Below, one piece after another: positions 54,593 through 63,606 of a DNA stretch of 64,000 bases. A program made the position numbers and the translations under genes. The notes beneath the pieces are model-generated. The model did not search any database. It had not been told where the DNA came from and saw only the letters and a program-made list of their open reading frames with translations. This DNA is from CAZHHH01 sp052400685 (GTDB taxonomy: Bacteria > Bacteroidota > Bacteroidia > Bacteroidales > Marinilabiliaceae), in assembly GCA_052400685.1 (NCBI GenBank), contig JBQTGJ010000002.1, one strand, 5' to 3'. Position 1 is the stretch's first letter. Every line of letters starts with the position of its first letter.

Positions 54593-55005
54593 TTACCCTT
54601 TAACTGCTCGTAACTTTTGTTTGACTTTATTGACAAATATCGAAAATTTAGTAAATTCATTGTCTGTTTTACGGAACCAAAGGTCTATATAAATACAAAA
54701 ACTTTTTTTGCTGTAAACAAGAATAACGTTATGGACAAGCCAGTTGCAATTAAAGCATTGGCATTAGTCTAAAGAACCGAAGTGGAAGGTTTCCCGCAAT
54801 CGTCAACTATTCGAATTGCTTCAAGTTGTGGGCATAAAATAATTTAGAAAAGAAAACTCCCGAAGAAATACAAAAAAATTATAACAGTCCGGAAGAATTG
54901 AAACAGCCATATTAACAGAATATTTTGTTTTATAATCGATTGTAAGCTTTTGACCGCTCTAAACTCAAGATTACAATCACATTACCAATCTTAAAATTAA
55001 ATATT

Positions 55006-55326
55006 ATGTCTAAAATGAATGAAGCCGGGAAACGTGATTTCGTTTCGCAAATGATCACACTCATGGAGGAAGAACAAGCGACCATGACAGAAAAAGGATT
55101 CGATCCTGCCGACAAAATCGAATCATTAAAAACAAAAGAAGAAAACGCTAATAAGGCCGAAATTGCGCAGCAAGCGTCAGCAGCTAAGGCCATAGAGGCA
55201 ACAACCCATGCCAATGATTTGTTGGATGAGGCTTACATGGAAGCTTCCGATATGGCCGATCTTCTTTCCGGTCTATATGGCAAAAAGAGCGAGATTGTTA
55301 AGAAAATCCGGAAATTCAGGAAGTAA
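55006..55326 (+). CDS. Small coiled-coil protein of unknown function
   Basis: This 106-residue cytoplasmic protein begins MSKMNEAGKRDFVSQMITLM. It has no signal peptide or cysteine. The sequence is rich in Ala, Glu and Lys with heptad-like spacing from about residue 40 to 85 (KTKEENANKAEIAQQASAAK) and a basic end (KIRKFRK). Composition differs from the repeat DNA around it, supporting real coding. It stands alone, 772 bp after the HTCS gene and 22 bp before a GC-rich repeat array. I do not recognise the family. Confidence 0.65.
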   Translation: MSKMNEAGKRDFVSQMITLMEEEQATMTEKGFDPADKIESLKTKEENANKAEIAQQASAAKAIEATTHANDLLDEAYMEASDMADLLSGLYGKKSEIVKKIRKFRK

Positions 55327-55348
55327 AACCATCAGAACTGTTATTCAC

Positions 55349-55760
55349 TGCCCTTAGGGCGCATCTATATCCCCCAGGGGGTTAGAGCTGCCCCGTAGGC
55401 TTTCGGAACAATCCCTCTGGGGCAGGCCTTGCGCCCCTTGGGGCACGGCATAATTCCATTGGGGCACAGGCTTCGCCCCCTGGGGATAAGGATTCTCCCC
55501 TTGGGGATGATGACTCGCCCCTTGGGGATAATGACTCGCCCCTTGGGGATGATTATTCGCCCCTTGGGGATAATGACCCGCCCCTTGGGGATGATGACTC
55601 GCCCCTTGGGGATAATGACTCGCCCCTTGGGGATGATTATTCGCCCCTTGGGGATAATGACCCGCCCCTTGGGGATGATGACTCGCCCCTTGGGGATAAT
55701 GACTCGCCCCTTGGGGATGATTATTCGCCCCTTGGGGATGATGACCCGCCCCTTGGGGCG
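55349..55760. repeat. 21-bp palindromic tandem array (CCCCTTGGGG core) with 84-bp higher-order period
   Basis: Regular units from about 55494 to 55760 read CGCCCCTTGGGGATgATgACT with four spacer types. The order ATGATGACTCG, ATAATGACTCG, ATGATTATTCG, ATAATGACCCG occurs three times (the last spacer of the third block changed to ATGATGACCCG), so 84-bp blocks were duplicated. Left of 55494 the cores are degenerate (CCCCCAGGGGG, CCCTCTGGGG). Each core can form a small hairpin. GC is far above that of the flanks. Because 21 is a multiple of 3, long frames appear on both strands (for example 55354-55860 minus), but these look like a by-product. Confidence 0.92.
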
Positions 55761-55950
55761 CAACGTTCGGAAAACCATCTAAATGCCCGAATACAAAGGG
55801 ATAGCCAGAATAATTGTAAAACGATACCCGATGCAACGAAGCAGAAAGAACTCGTATCACTTATTCTTTCCACAAAAATGAATGGGTAATGTAAAATACT
55901 TCTGGAAGTAGTCTCATCGTAAGCAGTCGGTCTACAACGTATGGCTAAAA

Positions 55951-55990
55951 TAAAAAAACACCCAGGCGCGATATGGCTGCCCCGGGTGTT
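55951..55990 (-). terminator. Terminator-like hairpin on the minus strand
   Basis: AACACCC (55957-55963) pairs with GGGTGTT (55984-55990), with GGC/GCC pairs possible in the loop. The minus strand continues with seven U. It could end the polysaccharide operon that finishes at 56465, 475 bp upstream on that strand. Confidence 0.7.
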
Positions 55991-56464
55991 GTAACTTCAG
56001 AAGTTCTACCGGAATCTCTTAAATCCGGGTGATATTGTCAGGAAAACGCCGACTCTTATTGATCTTTTTGTAATTGTGGACCAATAGATTTAATGTCATT
56101 ACAAAATACCACAAAACCAACTGTGATATTTTCTTTTTCACACTTGATATTGTATACCGTCGGAATAGGACGGTTGAAAGGGTGGTAAAAAAAAGGAGAG
56201 CAATGCAGGTGGAACCCTTATTTACCGTGTAGGCGTATAGAGGGAGACAGTTAAAAGTGATCCAAAAGTCAAATAAAATCACATAATGTACAATCCAAAA
56301 TCAACCTAATATAAGACTATTACACCCCTGACAACCTCAATAACATCATCAAAACAGAAATCCATTTCCAATAATCGGGCTATTTATATTGTGTGTTGAT
56401 CTGCCGAATGAAACTCTGCAAGGTTTATTCATAAAAAAAACAATCTCAAAATTCATTTCATTTG
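55991..56464. other. Gap with a doubtful 87-codon minus-strand frame
   Basis: An open minus-strand frame at 56019-56282 begins MILFDFWITFNCLPLYAYTV and contains two hydrophobic stretches, but no family is recognised and codon use does not stand out. It lies between the polysaccharide operon and the hairpin, so it would be in that transcript. I do not regard it as a supported gene. Confidence 0.35.
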
Positions 56465-57556
56465 TTAACGAATCGCATTATAAAAAACAGTTTCATATTG
56501 TGACACAATCCTCTCCCACCCATACAGTTCTTTAATTTTCTGACAGTTTAAGTCAATATAACGATCTCTTTGAGGATAGCTCTCTTTATTCAACAACTCC
56601 GAAACATCTCTAGAAGAACTAAAATACCAAGCCTCATTACCTAAAATAGAACGGTTAAAGATATTGTCATGGGCACAAATTAAGGCTTTTGAACCCATAG
56701 CTTCCAATAGACTTGGATTTGTGCCACCAACGGTATGACCATGAAAATACAATTTTGCGAAATGACGAAGACTATTCAACTTATTCATATTATAAATTCC
56801 ACCTAAAAACCGAATTCTTGAGTCATCTTTAAATTTAGCTTTAAGATAAGTACCATACGCTGTAGTATTATTTCCTATCACCAAAAATTCTTCTTTAGTA
56901 TCGGATTTATGTAATCCATCAAGAATGATCTCTATACTGTTTTCCGGTTCTAAACGAGCAAGTAACATCGAATATCCAAATGAGTTTAAAGAATACTCTT
57001 TTAAAACACTCGTTGAAAATGTCGACACAGGTTCGGCACCGTATGGAATATAAAAAGAATCCACATGATACTTCTTGAATAGATAATCTTTAATTCCAAT
57101 TGAGTCAGCAACCAAGACATCACTATATTTAATCCCCAACCATTCAGCCCAAAGCAAAAATCGTTGTACCGGTTTAGAGTACTTTGTCCGTTTCCATTCA
57201 AGACCATCCATATTGGTTATAACCTTACAATGTTTTTTCGGGAATAACCTACCCCAAATTGAACTGCTGGTATATCCTAACTGAAGTAGTATATCAAAAT
57301 TTCGTATTCTGGAGTCTAAAATGCAATTAAGATCATAAAAAAACTGACCAATGGTTCCAATTCTTTGCTCAGGATCAAACTTATGAATAATCCTCACCCC
57401 TTCCCATTCGTTTCCCTTATAAGGATGATAATGGCTGTTATAAACCGTTACCTCATGTCCTTTTTCAACTAACAATTTTGCTAAATATTGCGCAAATTGC
57501 TCAAATCCGCCATAATAATTTGGTATGCCACGCGTACCTATAATCCCAACTTTCAT
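56465..57556 (-). CDS. Glycosyltransferase with DUF1972 N-domain (rhamnosyltransferase-like GT4)
   Basis: This 363-residue GT-B enzyme starts MKVGIIGTRGIPNYYGGFEQ, the hallmark of DUF1972 glycosyltransferases, many of which add rhamnose. The acceptor domain continues with YNSHYHPYKGNEWEGVRIIH and NMDGLEWKRTKYSKPVQRFL. The C-terminal donor domain has MLLARLEPENSIEIILDGL, FLGGIYNMNKLNSLRHFAKL and the HGHTVGGTNPSLLEAMGS loop with its Glu. It is the last gene of the second polysaccharide cluster and begins 3 bp after the upstream gene's stop. The acceptor is unknown. Confidence 0.9.
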   Translation of the reverse strand: MKVGIIGTRGIPNYYGGFEQFAQYLAKLLVEKGHEVTVYNSHYHPYKGNEWEGVRIIHKFDPEQRIGTIGQFFYDLNCILDSRIRNFDILLQLGYTSSSIWGRLFPKKHCKVITNMDGLEWKRTKYSKPVQRFLLWAEWLGIKYSDVLVADSIGIKDYLFKKYHVDSFYIPYGAEPVSTFSTSVLKEYSLNSFGYSMLLARLEPENSIEIILDGLHKSDTKEEFLVIGNNTTAYGTYLKAKFKDDSRIRFLGGIYNMNKLNSLRHFAKLYFHGHTVGGTNPSLLEAMGSKALICAHDNIFNRSILGNEAWYFSSSRDVSELLNKESYPQRDRYIDLNCQKIKELYGWERIVSQYETVFYNAIR

Positions 57557-57559
57557 AAA

Positions 57560-58651
57560 TTAATCCATTAAAATCTTCAATATATCTTCAGTCGAAGTTT
57601 TCCAATCAAACTTTTTTGCATGCTTTAACCCTTTAGCAACTAATTGGTTATAGAGGCTGCTGTCAATATTTAAACGATTAATTGCGTCAACTAATTGACT
57701 CTTTTTTAATGGATCTATATAATAAACAGCATCACCACAAACTTCCGGCAAACTTGTAACATTAGATACTATAACAGGAACTCCTGACTTCATTGCCTCT
57801 AAGGGAGGCAATCCGAAACCTTCAGCCAAAGAAGGAAAAACAAATATTTTTCCTCGAGCTATAACAGTTAATAATTCATTATAACTAAGATGTCCTAATA
57901 AAAAGATTCGATCATCAAGTCCTTTCTTCTTAATATATTTATCAATATCAAAACTTTTATTATCTCTCTTTCCTACAATAACGAGATTAGCATCGTTAAT
58001 CATCTCAATGGCATCAATTAAAAGCTTTATATTTTTACGAACGTTAATACGACCTATATAAAGAATAAATTCTGAAGGAAGATCTTTTTCTATTTTATTA
58101 AATTTATTTTGTGGAGAAAAATCATCAGAGATGCCATGGTAAACAACACTTATATCATCAAGAGGGTAACCTGAATGACGATTTATACGAACTTTCTCAC
58201 TCTCTGAAATTGTTATCACCCTATGAGCAAAACCAAGAAAAACTTTCATAAATGGATAAATCCGATTTTCAACCCAAGAGTAAAACTGCGGAAAATCCAG
58301 AAAAAGAAAATCATGTATGTATGTATAATATTTTATTTTTCTATAAAAGAGAAAAGGGGTGAAATTTTGCAACATTAAAACATCCAATTTTAATTTCTTA
58401 GCATAAAATGGAAGTATGAATAAATTACTTAAAAAATTCGGTGCTGAAAGACAATAAACAATTCGGATATTAGATTTTGTTGCACATTCCTGTTCCAACT
58501 TCTCATTCAATGCCTTATCTCGCTTATGGAAAAAAAGGAAAACAGTCGCATCTATGTCAACCTTTATTAACTCATCAACAATATTTTGAACAACAACTTT
58601 CCCACTAGGGTTCCCCCTCACATACCATTTTGCATCAATACCTATTCTCAT
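57560..58651 (-). CDS. Glycosyltransferase family 4
   Basis: This 363-residue GT-B protein begins [20 protein letters not shown] with the glycine/serine loop of mannosyl-type GT4 enzymes. Other blocks are [57 protein letters not shown] and [19 protein letters not shown], with the conserved E-F-G-L-P motif. It is spaced 3 bp from the next gene and 10 bp from the previous one, so it is translated from the same transcript. Donor and acceptor sugars cannot be named. Confidence 0.9.
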   Translation of the reverse strand: MRIGIDAKWYVRGNPSGKVVVQNIVDELIKVDIDATVFLFFHKRDKALNEKLEQECATKSNIRIVYCLSAPNFLSNLFILPFYAKKLKLDVLMLQNFTPFLFYRKIKYYTYIHDFLFLDFPQFYSWVENRIYPFMKVFLGFAHRVITISESEKVRINRHSGYPLDDISVVYHGISDDFSPQNKFNKIEKDLPSEFILYIGRINVRKNIKLLIDAIEMINDANLVIVGKRDNKSFDIDKYIKKKGLDDRIFLLGHLSYNELLTVIARGKIFVFPSLAEGFGLPPLEAMKSGVPVIVSNVTSLPEVCGDAVYYIDPLKKSQLVDAINRLNIDSSLYNQLVAKGLKHAKKFDWKTSTEDILKILMD

Positions 58652-58661
58652 CTCGAATTAT

Positions 58662-59345
58662 TTATTTTATTGATTTAAGAACTCTTGCAGGCACACCTCC
58701 AATTATACTATTTGATGGAAACTTACCAATAACTACAGCACCTGCAGCTACAATGGAACCATCACCAACAACACTTCCGTCTAAAAAGGTAGCTTTAGCT
58801 CCAATCCAACAATTGTCACCGATATGAATTCCCAAACCAGTAACCCCTTGAGATCTAATTGGAACATTAAGCTCTTTATAATTGTGATTTTCAGGATGGA
58901 AACTCACATAATTACCTATAATTGTATCATTTCCAATATACAATCCGCCAACACCACCACCATAATACCCATGCGTTCCCATCCCGACACGATTTCCAAT
59001 TACTATCCCTTTCCCAATTTTTTTCAAACTACCTGAGATAATGACACATGTGCCATATCCTAACGAAACATTATTTCCACAAACAAATCCATTATGAGAT
59101 AAAGCATCTATATAACAATTTCTCGCTACACTAAAATTATAGCCAACCTTTATTTTAGAACTACATTTAATTATTGAAGAAGGATGTATGAAAATTCGTT
59201 TTAAAGTTCTAAATCGGATCATCCCATATATTAAAGAAACAATCTTAGAAAAAATAAATCTAAATAAATAACTCTTAGGTATCGCATTATCAAACCTGAA
59301 AGTTTCTTCTTTAAAATATGAAATTATTTTACTTAAAATGTCCAT
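58662..59345 (-). CDS. Hexapeptide-repeat acyltransferase (LbH)
   Basis: This left-handed beta-helix enzyme probably adds an acetyl group to a sugar of the polysaccharide. The ATG at 59345 (MDILSKIISYFKEETFRFDN) gives 227 residues. An ATG 24 codons upstream adds a sequence unlike the family. Repeats of the [LIV]-G-x4 type run from about residue 65 to 215, for example NNVSLGYGTCVIISG, IGNDTIIGNYVSFHPENHNY (with the catalytic His region), IGDNCWIGAKATFLDGSVVG and GSIVAAGAVVIGKFPSN. The end, GGVPARVLKSIK, is typical of the group. Cytoplasmic, same transcript as its neighbours. Confidence 0.85.
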   Translation of the reverse strand: MDILSKIISYFKEETFRFDNAIPKSYLFRFIFSKIVSLIYGMIRFRTLKRIFIHPSSIIKCSSKIKVGYNFSVARNCYIDALSHNGFVCGNNVSLGYGTCVIISGSLKKIGKGIVIGNRVGMGTHGYYGGGVGGLYIGNDTIIGNYVSFHPENHNYKELNVPIRSQGVTGLGIHIGDNCWIGAKATFLDGSVVGDGSIVAAGAVVIGKFPSNSIIGGVPARVLKSIK

Positions 59346-59546
59346 ACTACTAATAATAAACGTTTTTATTTGCCCGCATATAATTAGCGTGAGCAATAAA
59401 TCATGGCTTTCTTGCAAAAGCTACTTAACAAAACAAATCAAACAAAAATATATCTAAATTCATTTTGGCAACTATTACTTGACTTACTATAGATACAACA
59501 GCAGAAATCAAATCTAAATGATTTAATTAAATAGACCTTCATACAT

Positions 59547-60296
59547 TCATGTTAATAAATTGCGAAAACGAAAATATTTATACGAAACCCAATCCCTAAA
59601 AAACAAAATAAAATTAACAACCGTTGGTACAGTTTGTAAGTTCTTACGAATTAAAAAAGTCTCAAAAATAGCCCTCGTAGAAAAACTTAAACCCCCTACT
59701 TCCATCCTTGCTATTCTTTCCGGTAAAAAAAAAGTTCTTAAATCGCCCCTTTTTCGTAATAACAATTCATAGTCAGCACATATTTTGTATGAAAGGTCAT
59801 ATTCGCCCACTTCATTAAAAAGTCTTCGTGAATGCAATGAGCCAACATGAGCAACAGTCATAGTTCTTCTCATATATCTCCATTCACCAGAACCACCTAA
59901 AAGTTTCAATAATTTCCCGTCATTATCTACGTACTCGTTAAACGCACATATATAGTCGTAAGAATAAATATTTGGCCTTGAAATGACATTTAAAAACTTT
60001 TCGATTGCGTTAGTCAACAATATATCATCCGCGCCAATAAACATTATCCACTTCCCATTTGATAATCGTACACCTTTGTTCCAAGCATCATATACTCCGG
60101 CATCATTCTCAGAAACAAAAACGTCAATCCAACGACTATAAGACTTAATAATATCCAAAGTTGAATCAGTAGAGCCTCCATCAATTAATACAAGTTCGCA
60201 AAGTTCATTTTTTTGTTGAACTATAGAAGATAAACATCGTTCCAATTTATCGGAAGCATTATATGTTGCTATTACAATCGAAATTATTTTCTCCAT
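59547..60296 (-). CDS. Glycosyltransferase family 2 (GT-A)
   Basis: This is a 249-residue inverting transferase. The GT-A fold shows SIVIATYNASDKLERCLSSI at the start, ELVLIDGGSTDSTLDIIKSY, SENDAGVYDAWNKGVRLSNG and the metal site IMFIGADDILL (the DxD equivalent, ADD). A catalytic-base region CADYELLLRKRG follows near residue 187. Bacteroidota capsule loci often carry this colanic-acid-type form (WcaE-like). It lies between an acyltransferase gene and the polymerase gene with gaps of about 200 and 166 bp. Confidence 0.9.
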   Translation of the reverse strand: MEKIISIVIATYNASDKLERCLSSIVQQKNELCELVLIDGGSTDSTLDIIKSYSRWIDVFVSENDAGVYDAWNKGVRLSNGKWIMFIGADDILLTNAIEKFLNVISRPNIYSYDYICAFNEYVDNDGKLLKLLGGSGEWRYMRRTMTVAHVGSLHSRRLFNEVGEYDLSYKICADYELLLRKRGDLRTFFLPERIARMEVGGLSFSTRAIFETFLIRKNLQTVPTVVNFILFFRDWVSYKYFRFRNLLT

Positions 60297-60462
60297 TACG
60301 TTAATATAATCTATTGATTCCAGACAACCCGGAAAATTAAAATTCTTTTAAACCTAAAACAACAAATAAATTAAGGAACTCAAACAGTTATAAATGATTT
60401 TAAACGCAGCTAATAATTGCTTATTTGTTTAGAAAAGTAGTGCTGTTCTATGTTTCCTAATC

Positions 60463-61665
60463 TCAAGCATTAATTGCGTGCGCATCAGCAGAATATAAAC
60501 CCCTCTTCCCAAACAAAAGAGTTGATAAAGGGAAAAGATAAAAAAAGGATGTCTGAGTTATAGGCTCAGCAGTGAAGGATAAAAAACTAATTATACAAAA
60601 TGAAAAAGCAAATGACTTAGTTAAAAACAGCGGCGATTTATAAAAAAAATAATATAACAACAGCCCAAAAAACAAACCCCAGAGCAAAAAAACTTCTAAA
60701 AATCCATTAAGGTATCCATCACTAATAAAGCCATCATAAGCACTATATTGATTTTGATCTGCAACACTAAAAAAAGTATTAGACTTAACTTCTTTCACAA
60801 TAGGAATACTATTAATTTTCAAAACATTTACACCAAGAAAAGGAGAATCCTTTATTAAAGCAGCTCCTATATACAAGTCTCTAGATCTGGCTAGTCCAGA
60901 CAACATTTTATCACCTGAAAATTTTTCCTGAATATTACTTAGAACTAATGGAAATAATAAAAACGAGACTAAGCCAACAATAGGCAATATAATAAACTTA
61001 CGTTTGCTATAGATTATTAGATTAAAAACATTTAAAGTCAACAGAATATATCCATTGGTTGAGAAAGTCGAAATTATACACAACCCTATTAATCCCAATT
61101 TAAACAATCTTTCCTTTTTGAAAACTGACATTAAAAAATATAGATTTAAAAAAAGCTGCCAATTCCCAGGTTCCCATGCTAACCCTTGAACCCTATAAAA
61201 CCCAGGAAAGAACTCAACTCTATTAAAATAAAATAAATAAATAAAAGTTTTGGGTTTCATTCCTAAATCAGTAGTTATTAAACTAGACTGAAATAACACA
61301 TTAACTAAAATATGACCTAAGGAATAGAAAAAAAGAATTGTAAGAAACTTATATAAATCATCGAAAAAGAGAGTAGTGTCATTACGATAGTTTAAAAGGA
61401 AGACTGAAGTCGCAAAAAAGACCAAAAACATGTATAAAACCCATGTATAATCATAAAACATAGATTTTAAAATCACTAGCGCAAAAAAGAAAAATAAAAA
61501 ATAGGGTGTTTTTTTTAAATACTTAATATTTACATTTTTAATATTTTGTATATTGATAACCAGTAGTAATAACATTAGAAACCATCCTTGGCCTTGGAAA
61601 AAAGAGATTCCACAACTTTGCATAAAAATTAAAAATAAGGATAGGATTCTTTTATTTACTTTCAT
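60463..61665 (-). CDS. Polysaccharide polymerase-like membrane protein (Wzy type)
   Basis: This 400-residue protein has about ten membrane segments, for example TPYFLFFFFALVILKSMFYD, KLGLIGLCIISTFSTNGYIL and FLLWGLFFGLLLYYFFY. A periplasmic loop contains GFYRVQGLAWEPGNWQLFLN near residue 155, similar in position to conserved loops of O-antigen polymerases. Sequence identity in this family is low, and the call rests on topology and on neighbours. It would link repeat units of the second polysaccharide in the periplasm. Confidence 0.75.
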   Translation of the reverse strand: MKVNKRILSLFLIFMQSCGISFFQGQGWFLMLLLLVINIQNIKNVNIKYLKKTPYFLFFFFALVILKSMFYDYTWVLYMFLVFFATSVFLLNYRNDTTLFFDDLYKFLTILFFYSLGHILVNVLFQSSLITTDLGMKPKTFIYLFYFNRVEFFPGFYRVQGLAWEPGNWQLFLNLYFLMSVFKKERLFKLGLIGLCIISTFSTNGYILLTLNVFNLIIYSKRKFIILPIVGLVSFLLFPLVLSNIQEKFSGDKMLSGLARSRDLYIGAALIKDSPFLGVNVLKINSIPIVKEVKSNTFFSVADQNQYSAYDGFISDGYLNGFLEVFLLWGLFFGLLLYYFFYKSPLFLTKSFAFSFCIISFLSFTAEPITQTSFFYLFPLSTLLFGKRGLYSADAHAINA

Positions 61666-61736
61666 ATGTTAATTATCGATGGCTTTTGAGATCAAAAAAC
61701 ATTCAAATTATTTAATTAAAACAATAGATTAAATTA

Positions 61737-62354
61737 TTATTTAATTTTTCGAATAAACTTAGCGGGATTTCCGGCCCAAATTTCTTCGGGAGGAACATTC
61801 TTGGTTAACACACTTCCAGCACCGACAATAGAATTTGCTCCAATATTTATGCCTTTTAAAATCATACAATTAGCCCCAATAAAAACATTATCCCCAATAA
61901 CAATAGGGGAACTTTTTTGTCTTATTTTATCAAGCCCGTTAAGCCTATCCGCGACATTTAAAGAGTGTTCATCAGTATCTCGTATTTGCGTTCCAACACC
62001 AAGCAAAACATTATTTCCTATAGTTATATGTTCCTGACAAATAATCGTTACATCACTCAGCCCAACACTATTACCAATGATTAACTCTCCTTTGTTTCTA
62101 ACATCAATCTTACATTTCCCATTAATGCCTGACGCACAGAATTTTGCCCCATTGTGCATTTTCAAGCCTCTTCCAATAGAGCATTTGCCCTTCAATGATA
62201 TATTTATAATGGGAAATCCGAAACTCTCAAAAGAAGAAAATTTAACACCATTTACAATGAACATAAAAACAACATAAAGCCAACTTAGCTCCTTTATAAC
62301 AAAACGGAAACTTAAACGAACTACTTTCCAAATTATACGAATGCTAATAATCAT
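61737..62354 (-). CDS. Hexapeptide-repeat acyltransferase (LbH)
   Basis: This 205-residue protein has an N-terminal hydrophobic stretch (SWLYVVFMFIVNGVKF) followed by left-handed helix repeats (about 60-195). Blocks are NSVGLSDVTIICQEHITIGN, GVGTQIRDTDEHSLN (with the His expected for acetyl transfer), IVIGDNVFIGANCMILKGIN and GANSIVGAGSVLTKNVPPEE, ending GNPAKFIRKIK. The start overlaps the stop of the upstream gene by 4 bp (ATGA), a sign of coupled translation. It probably O-acetylates a sugar of the same polysaccharide. Confidence 0.87.
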   Translation of the reverse strand: MIISIRIIWKVVRLSFRFVIKELSWLYVVFMFIVNGVKFSSFESFGFPIINISLKGKCSIGRGLKMHNGAKFCASGINGKCKIDVRNKGELIIGNSVGLSDVTIICQEHITIGNNVLLGVGTQIRDTDEHSLNVADRLNGLDKIRQKSSPIVIGDNVFIGANCMILKGINIGANSIVGAGSVLTKNVPPEEIWAGNPAKFIRKIK

Positions 62355-63604
62355 AAAGCATCAAAAAAATTAAAATATGATAACGAAATATTCTTTACAC
62401 TACAGGCTTGACTCCAAATAGCTTCTGAATCATAAGAGCTATATAAATTAAGAAACCCACTCAGACTATTAAAGGATTTCATTGGTATGTTTAAAAACTT
62501 GTCTTCCTCAATATTCTTTAAATATCTATAGACTCTATGCTTAAAATAACACAATTCATAAAGCATTGTTGAATTAGAAATTAGAGAAAAATCAACAGAT
62601 TCAATATATTCAGTTATTGGCAACGATTTGTCAAAATTACCATCACAAAAATTAAAATCTATATATTCATTATATTCGTTTCCTTTAAATGCTGGATGAA
62701 ATCTTAAAATATAATGGTACCCGGATATTTTGCAAAATTCATTAGCAATTAGTATCATTCGATGATTATTGTCGGCAGTAAAACGACCATCCAATATTAT
62801 TCCAAAAACAGTATTCTTATTCTCAGTTAAATTCAAGCTATAATCCTCATAACCAATACACTTTGGTATACCTAAAACACGAATTCGTTTTGCGTCTATA
62901 CCTGCTTTCAAAGCCTCAATTTTGGTTGCTTCATTCCAAACTAGTAAATAATCACTTATACTATTATTAAGCTCAAGTCCACTAAAATCAATATTCATGG
63001 AATTTGATTTTCCCGCTACAACAACACCGTGTTGCAAGGTACATGTTTTAACCCCTCTATGTTTAAACGTCTGTATAATAAAATTATCAAGATAAGATGC
63101 GTCGTACATTACCACAACAGCCTTATAGTTTTTAAAATTCAAACCTTTAATATACGAGCTTAAAAAAAATATATCAATAAACTGACCTATAATATTCAAT
63201 TTATCAGAATAGCATAGATTCGTTTTTTTCAAAGTTAAGTACCAATCTATTAATAAATAGGACAAGCGTATTGGAGGAAAAGCTGGATAAATTCGCTTAA
63301 ATTTTCTATAAATAAAAACAGCCCTATTTGCCGTCAAACTATACACAGATTTAAACATATTCCATAAATCCTGCCTTTTTGTATCATGAGAATAAAAAAA
63401 TAAAATATCAGAACTTTCATTATCAATGAACTCAAATATTCTCTTTCGAAACAATATTTTCCCAATTAAATTTAAACAAGGGAACTTATCATCATAAATA
63501 TTGGTTCTCACTGATTCGGAGAGATGGTATAACAAACTTGAAATATCATAATTCTCAAGCATCTTGAATTTTAGAGATTCCACCTCATCCTTAATCTGGC
63601 TCAT
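62351..63604 (-). CDS. Putative capsule glycosyltransferase (GT-B, CDP-glycerol/polysialyl-like fold)
   Basis: This 417-residue soluble protein has no exact family name that I can support. TCTLQHGVVVAGKSNSMNID near residue 191 and YHYILRFHPAFKGNEYNEYI near 293 are the paired 'QHG' and 'RFHP' features of capsule-type GT-B enzymes. VDFSLISNSTMLYELCYFKH near 340 corresponds to the usual donor-phosphate loop. The N-terminal half is rich in aromatic residues. It overlaps the acyltransferase gene by 4 bp and starts 3 bp after the phosphatase-like gene. A role in building the repeat unit is inferred. Confidence 0.6.
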   Translation of the reverse strand: MSQIKDEVESLKFKMLENYDISSLLYHLSESVRTNIYDDKFPCLNLIGKILFRKRIFEFIDNESSDILFFYSHDTKRQDLWNMFKSVYSLTANRAVFIYRKFKRIYPAFPPIRLSYLLIDWYLTLKKTNLCYSDKLNIIGQFIDIFFLSSYIKGLNFKNYKAVVVMYDASYLDNFIIQTFKHRGVKTCTLQHGVVVAGKSNSMNIDFSGLELNNSISDYLLVWNEATKIEALKAGIDAKRIRVLGIPKCIGYEDYSLNLTENKNTVFGIILDGRFTADNNHRMILIANEFCKISGYHYILRFHPAFKGNEYNEYIDFNFCDGNFDKSLPITEYIESVDFSLISNSTMLYELCYFKHRVYRYLKNIEEDKFLNIPMKSFNSLSGFLNLYSSYDSEAIWSQACSVKNISLSYFNFFDAL

Positions 63605-63606
63605 AA

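Noticed and set aside
54721..54915. Possible gene beginning MDKPVAIKALALV after the HTCS terminator
   Set aside because: The frame stops after 13 codons. Short open pieces in other frames (KKTPEEIQKNYNSPEELKQP) could be a remnant, but no family or frameshift path was convincing.
55494..55760. CRISPR array
   Set aside because: Units are 21 bp with 11-bp spacers that recur in a fixed order. CRISPR repeats and spacers are longer, spacers are unique, and no cas gene is near.
55349..55860. Three long overlapping frames on both strands, up to 168 codons, encoding 7-residue repeats
   Set aside because: A 21-bp period keeps any stop-free frame open indefinitely. The frames are mutually antisense, have no signal or domain, and follow the repeat boundaries.
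56019..56282. 87-codon minus-strand membrane-protein-like frame
   Set aside because: There is no recognised family, and hydrophobic stretches arise easily from AT-rich DNA. It is recorded only in the gap description.
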